NCBI GenBank assembly: GCA_026702635.1
Contig: JAPPBZ010000326.1
Coordinates: forward strand, 1-6,013
Direction of reading: 5' to 3'
From: Bacteroidota bacterium
GTDB taxonomy: Bacteria; Bacteroidota; Rhodothermia; Rhodothermales; Bin80
DNA length: 6,013 bases
This document shows positions 5,535-6,013 of the stretch, piece by piece. The translations under genes were made by a program, and so were the position numbers. Position 1 is the stretch's first letter. Each line of letters starts with the position of its first letter. Below the pieces are notes generated by a model. It had not been told where the DNA came from, made no database searches, and saw only the letters and a program-made list of their open reading frames with translations.

Positions 5535-6013
5535 TTATTTGAGTTTTCTAGTCAGGTTTTGTGTTAATCTAGAAAATTGAACGGCCGTCTGTTCCCCCGT
5601 GACCATATTCTTGACAGTTGCTTTTTCCGTTTTCATCTCCTGCTCGGCCAGGATGACAACCCAATTCGCGTTCGCGCGATTTGCGAGGCGCATTTGTGCC
5701 TTCATTGAGCGGCTTGTCAACTCCAGACCTGCCCGAACCCCTGCCCTCCGAAGGGCTTGCACAAACGTAAATGCTTTTTCACCCGCTGCATCTCCCAGCG
5801 CGATCATCCATACATCAAATGAATCCACCTCCGGTAGAGGCAACTCCGATCCTTCCATGGCAAGAATGAGACGCTCTATACCCGCCGCAAAGCCAACTGC
5901 AGGGACGGGCTTCTTCGCCCCGATTGCAGGGGCTAGCAGGTCATAGCGCCCCCCACCGGCCAGCGCACTCTGCGCTCCAATGCCGTCATGCTCAAGCTCA
6001 AAGGCCGTCCGGG
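5535..6013 (-). CDS. hisS: Histidyl-tRNA synthetase, C-terminal part
   Basis: The frame enters from the right edge and stops at TAA (5537-5535); 158 complete residues are visible. It is a class II aminoacyl-tRNA synthetase that charges tRNA-His. The visible N-terminal part contains RTAFELEHDG, then ALAGGGRYDLL, the HisRS-specific histidine-binding region, and VGFAAGIERLIL, class II motif 3 with its invariant Arg. After a linker (AMEGSELPLPEVDSF) comes the anticodon-binding alpha/beta domain, starting DVWMIALG and continuing with FVQALRRAGVRAGLEL, KAQMRLANRANANWVVIL and a final MVTGEQTAVQFS strand. An ATG at 5858 could be misread as the gene start but lies between motif 3 and the anticodon domain. 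The catalytic motifs 1 and 2 are outside the window. It is the first visible gene of the four-gene cluster; any promoter is beyond the right edge. Confidence 0.95.
   Translation of the reverse strand, partial: RTAFELEHDGIGAQSALAGGGRYDLLAPAIGAKKPVPAVGFAAGIERLILAMEGSELPLPEVDSFDVWMIALGDAAGEKAFTFVQALRRAGVRAGLELTSRSMKAQMRLANRANANWVVILAEQEMKTEKATVKNMVTGEQTAVQFSRLTQNLTRKLK

Noticed and set aside
5535..5858. A separate small 107-residue protein starting at the - strand ATG 5858
   Set aside because: The same frame continues to the right edge with HisRS motifs (GGGRYD, GFAAGIER), so this is the C-terminal domain of hisS.

Overview
This window looks like an ordinary bacterial chromosome region of moderate GC (I estimate about 50%). 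It is densely coded, with no insertion sequences, tRNA, rRNA, CRISPR or phage genes visible. It holds six protein genes: two on the + strand on the left, and a tight four-gene cluster on the - strand on the right. Several traits suggest a member of the Bacteroidota / Rhodothermota / Balneolota (FCB) group. The Lgt has a GRIGC..GDGDWG-type signature instead of the proteobacterial GRxGNFxNxE form, most starts lack a clear Shine-Dalgarno sequence, and a soluble-type enzyme carries a lipoprotein signal followed by an acidic stretch. This placement is inference from remembered family features, not a search.

Left part, + strand. The window opens inside a flippase-like membrane protein of the lysylphosphatidylglycerol synthase TM / UPF0104 family (C-terminal 212 residues, to 640). 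A non-coding stretch of about 308 bases follows (641-948), with several short inverted repeats, one of which covers the annotated start codon of the next gene. Next comes a complete amidohydrolase of the MTA/SAH deaminase (MtaD) type (949-2415). It keeps all the metal and catalytic residues but begins with a lipoprotein signal peptide.

Right part, - strand, in transcription order: hisS (3' part only, entering from the right edge), lgt, a group II PLP-dependent amino-acid decarboxylase, and an RlmB-type 23S rRNA 2'-O-methyltransferase. The junctions are 2 nt, 1 nt and an 11-nt overlap, so the four are very probably one transcript and are translationally coupled. Two genes serve translation (hisS, rlmB), one serves lipoprotein maturation (lgt), and the decarboxylase is the metabolic outsider. 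The cluster converges on the amidohydrolase gene across a 76-base gap without an obvious terminator.

I do not see a clearly new multi-gene system. The points most worth a second look are the lipoprotein-anchored deaminase with its hairpin-covered start, the decarboxylase of unknown substrate embedded in a housekeeping operon, and the divergent Lgt signature.
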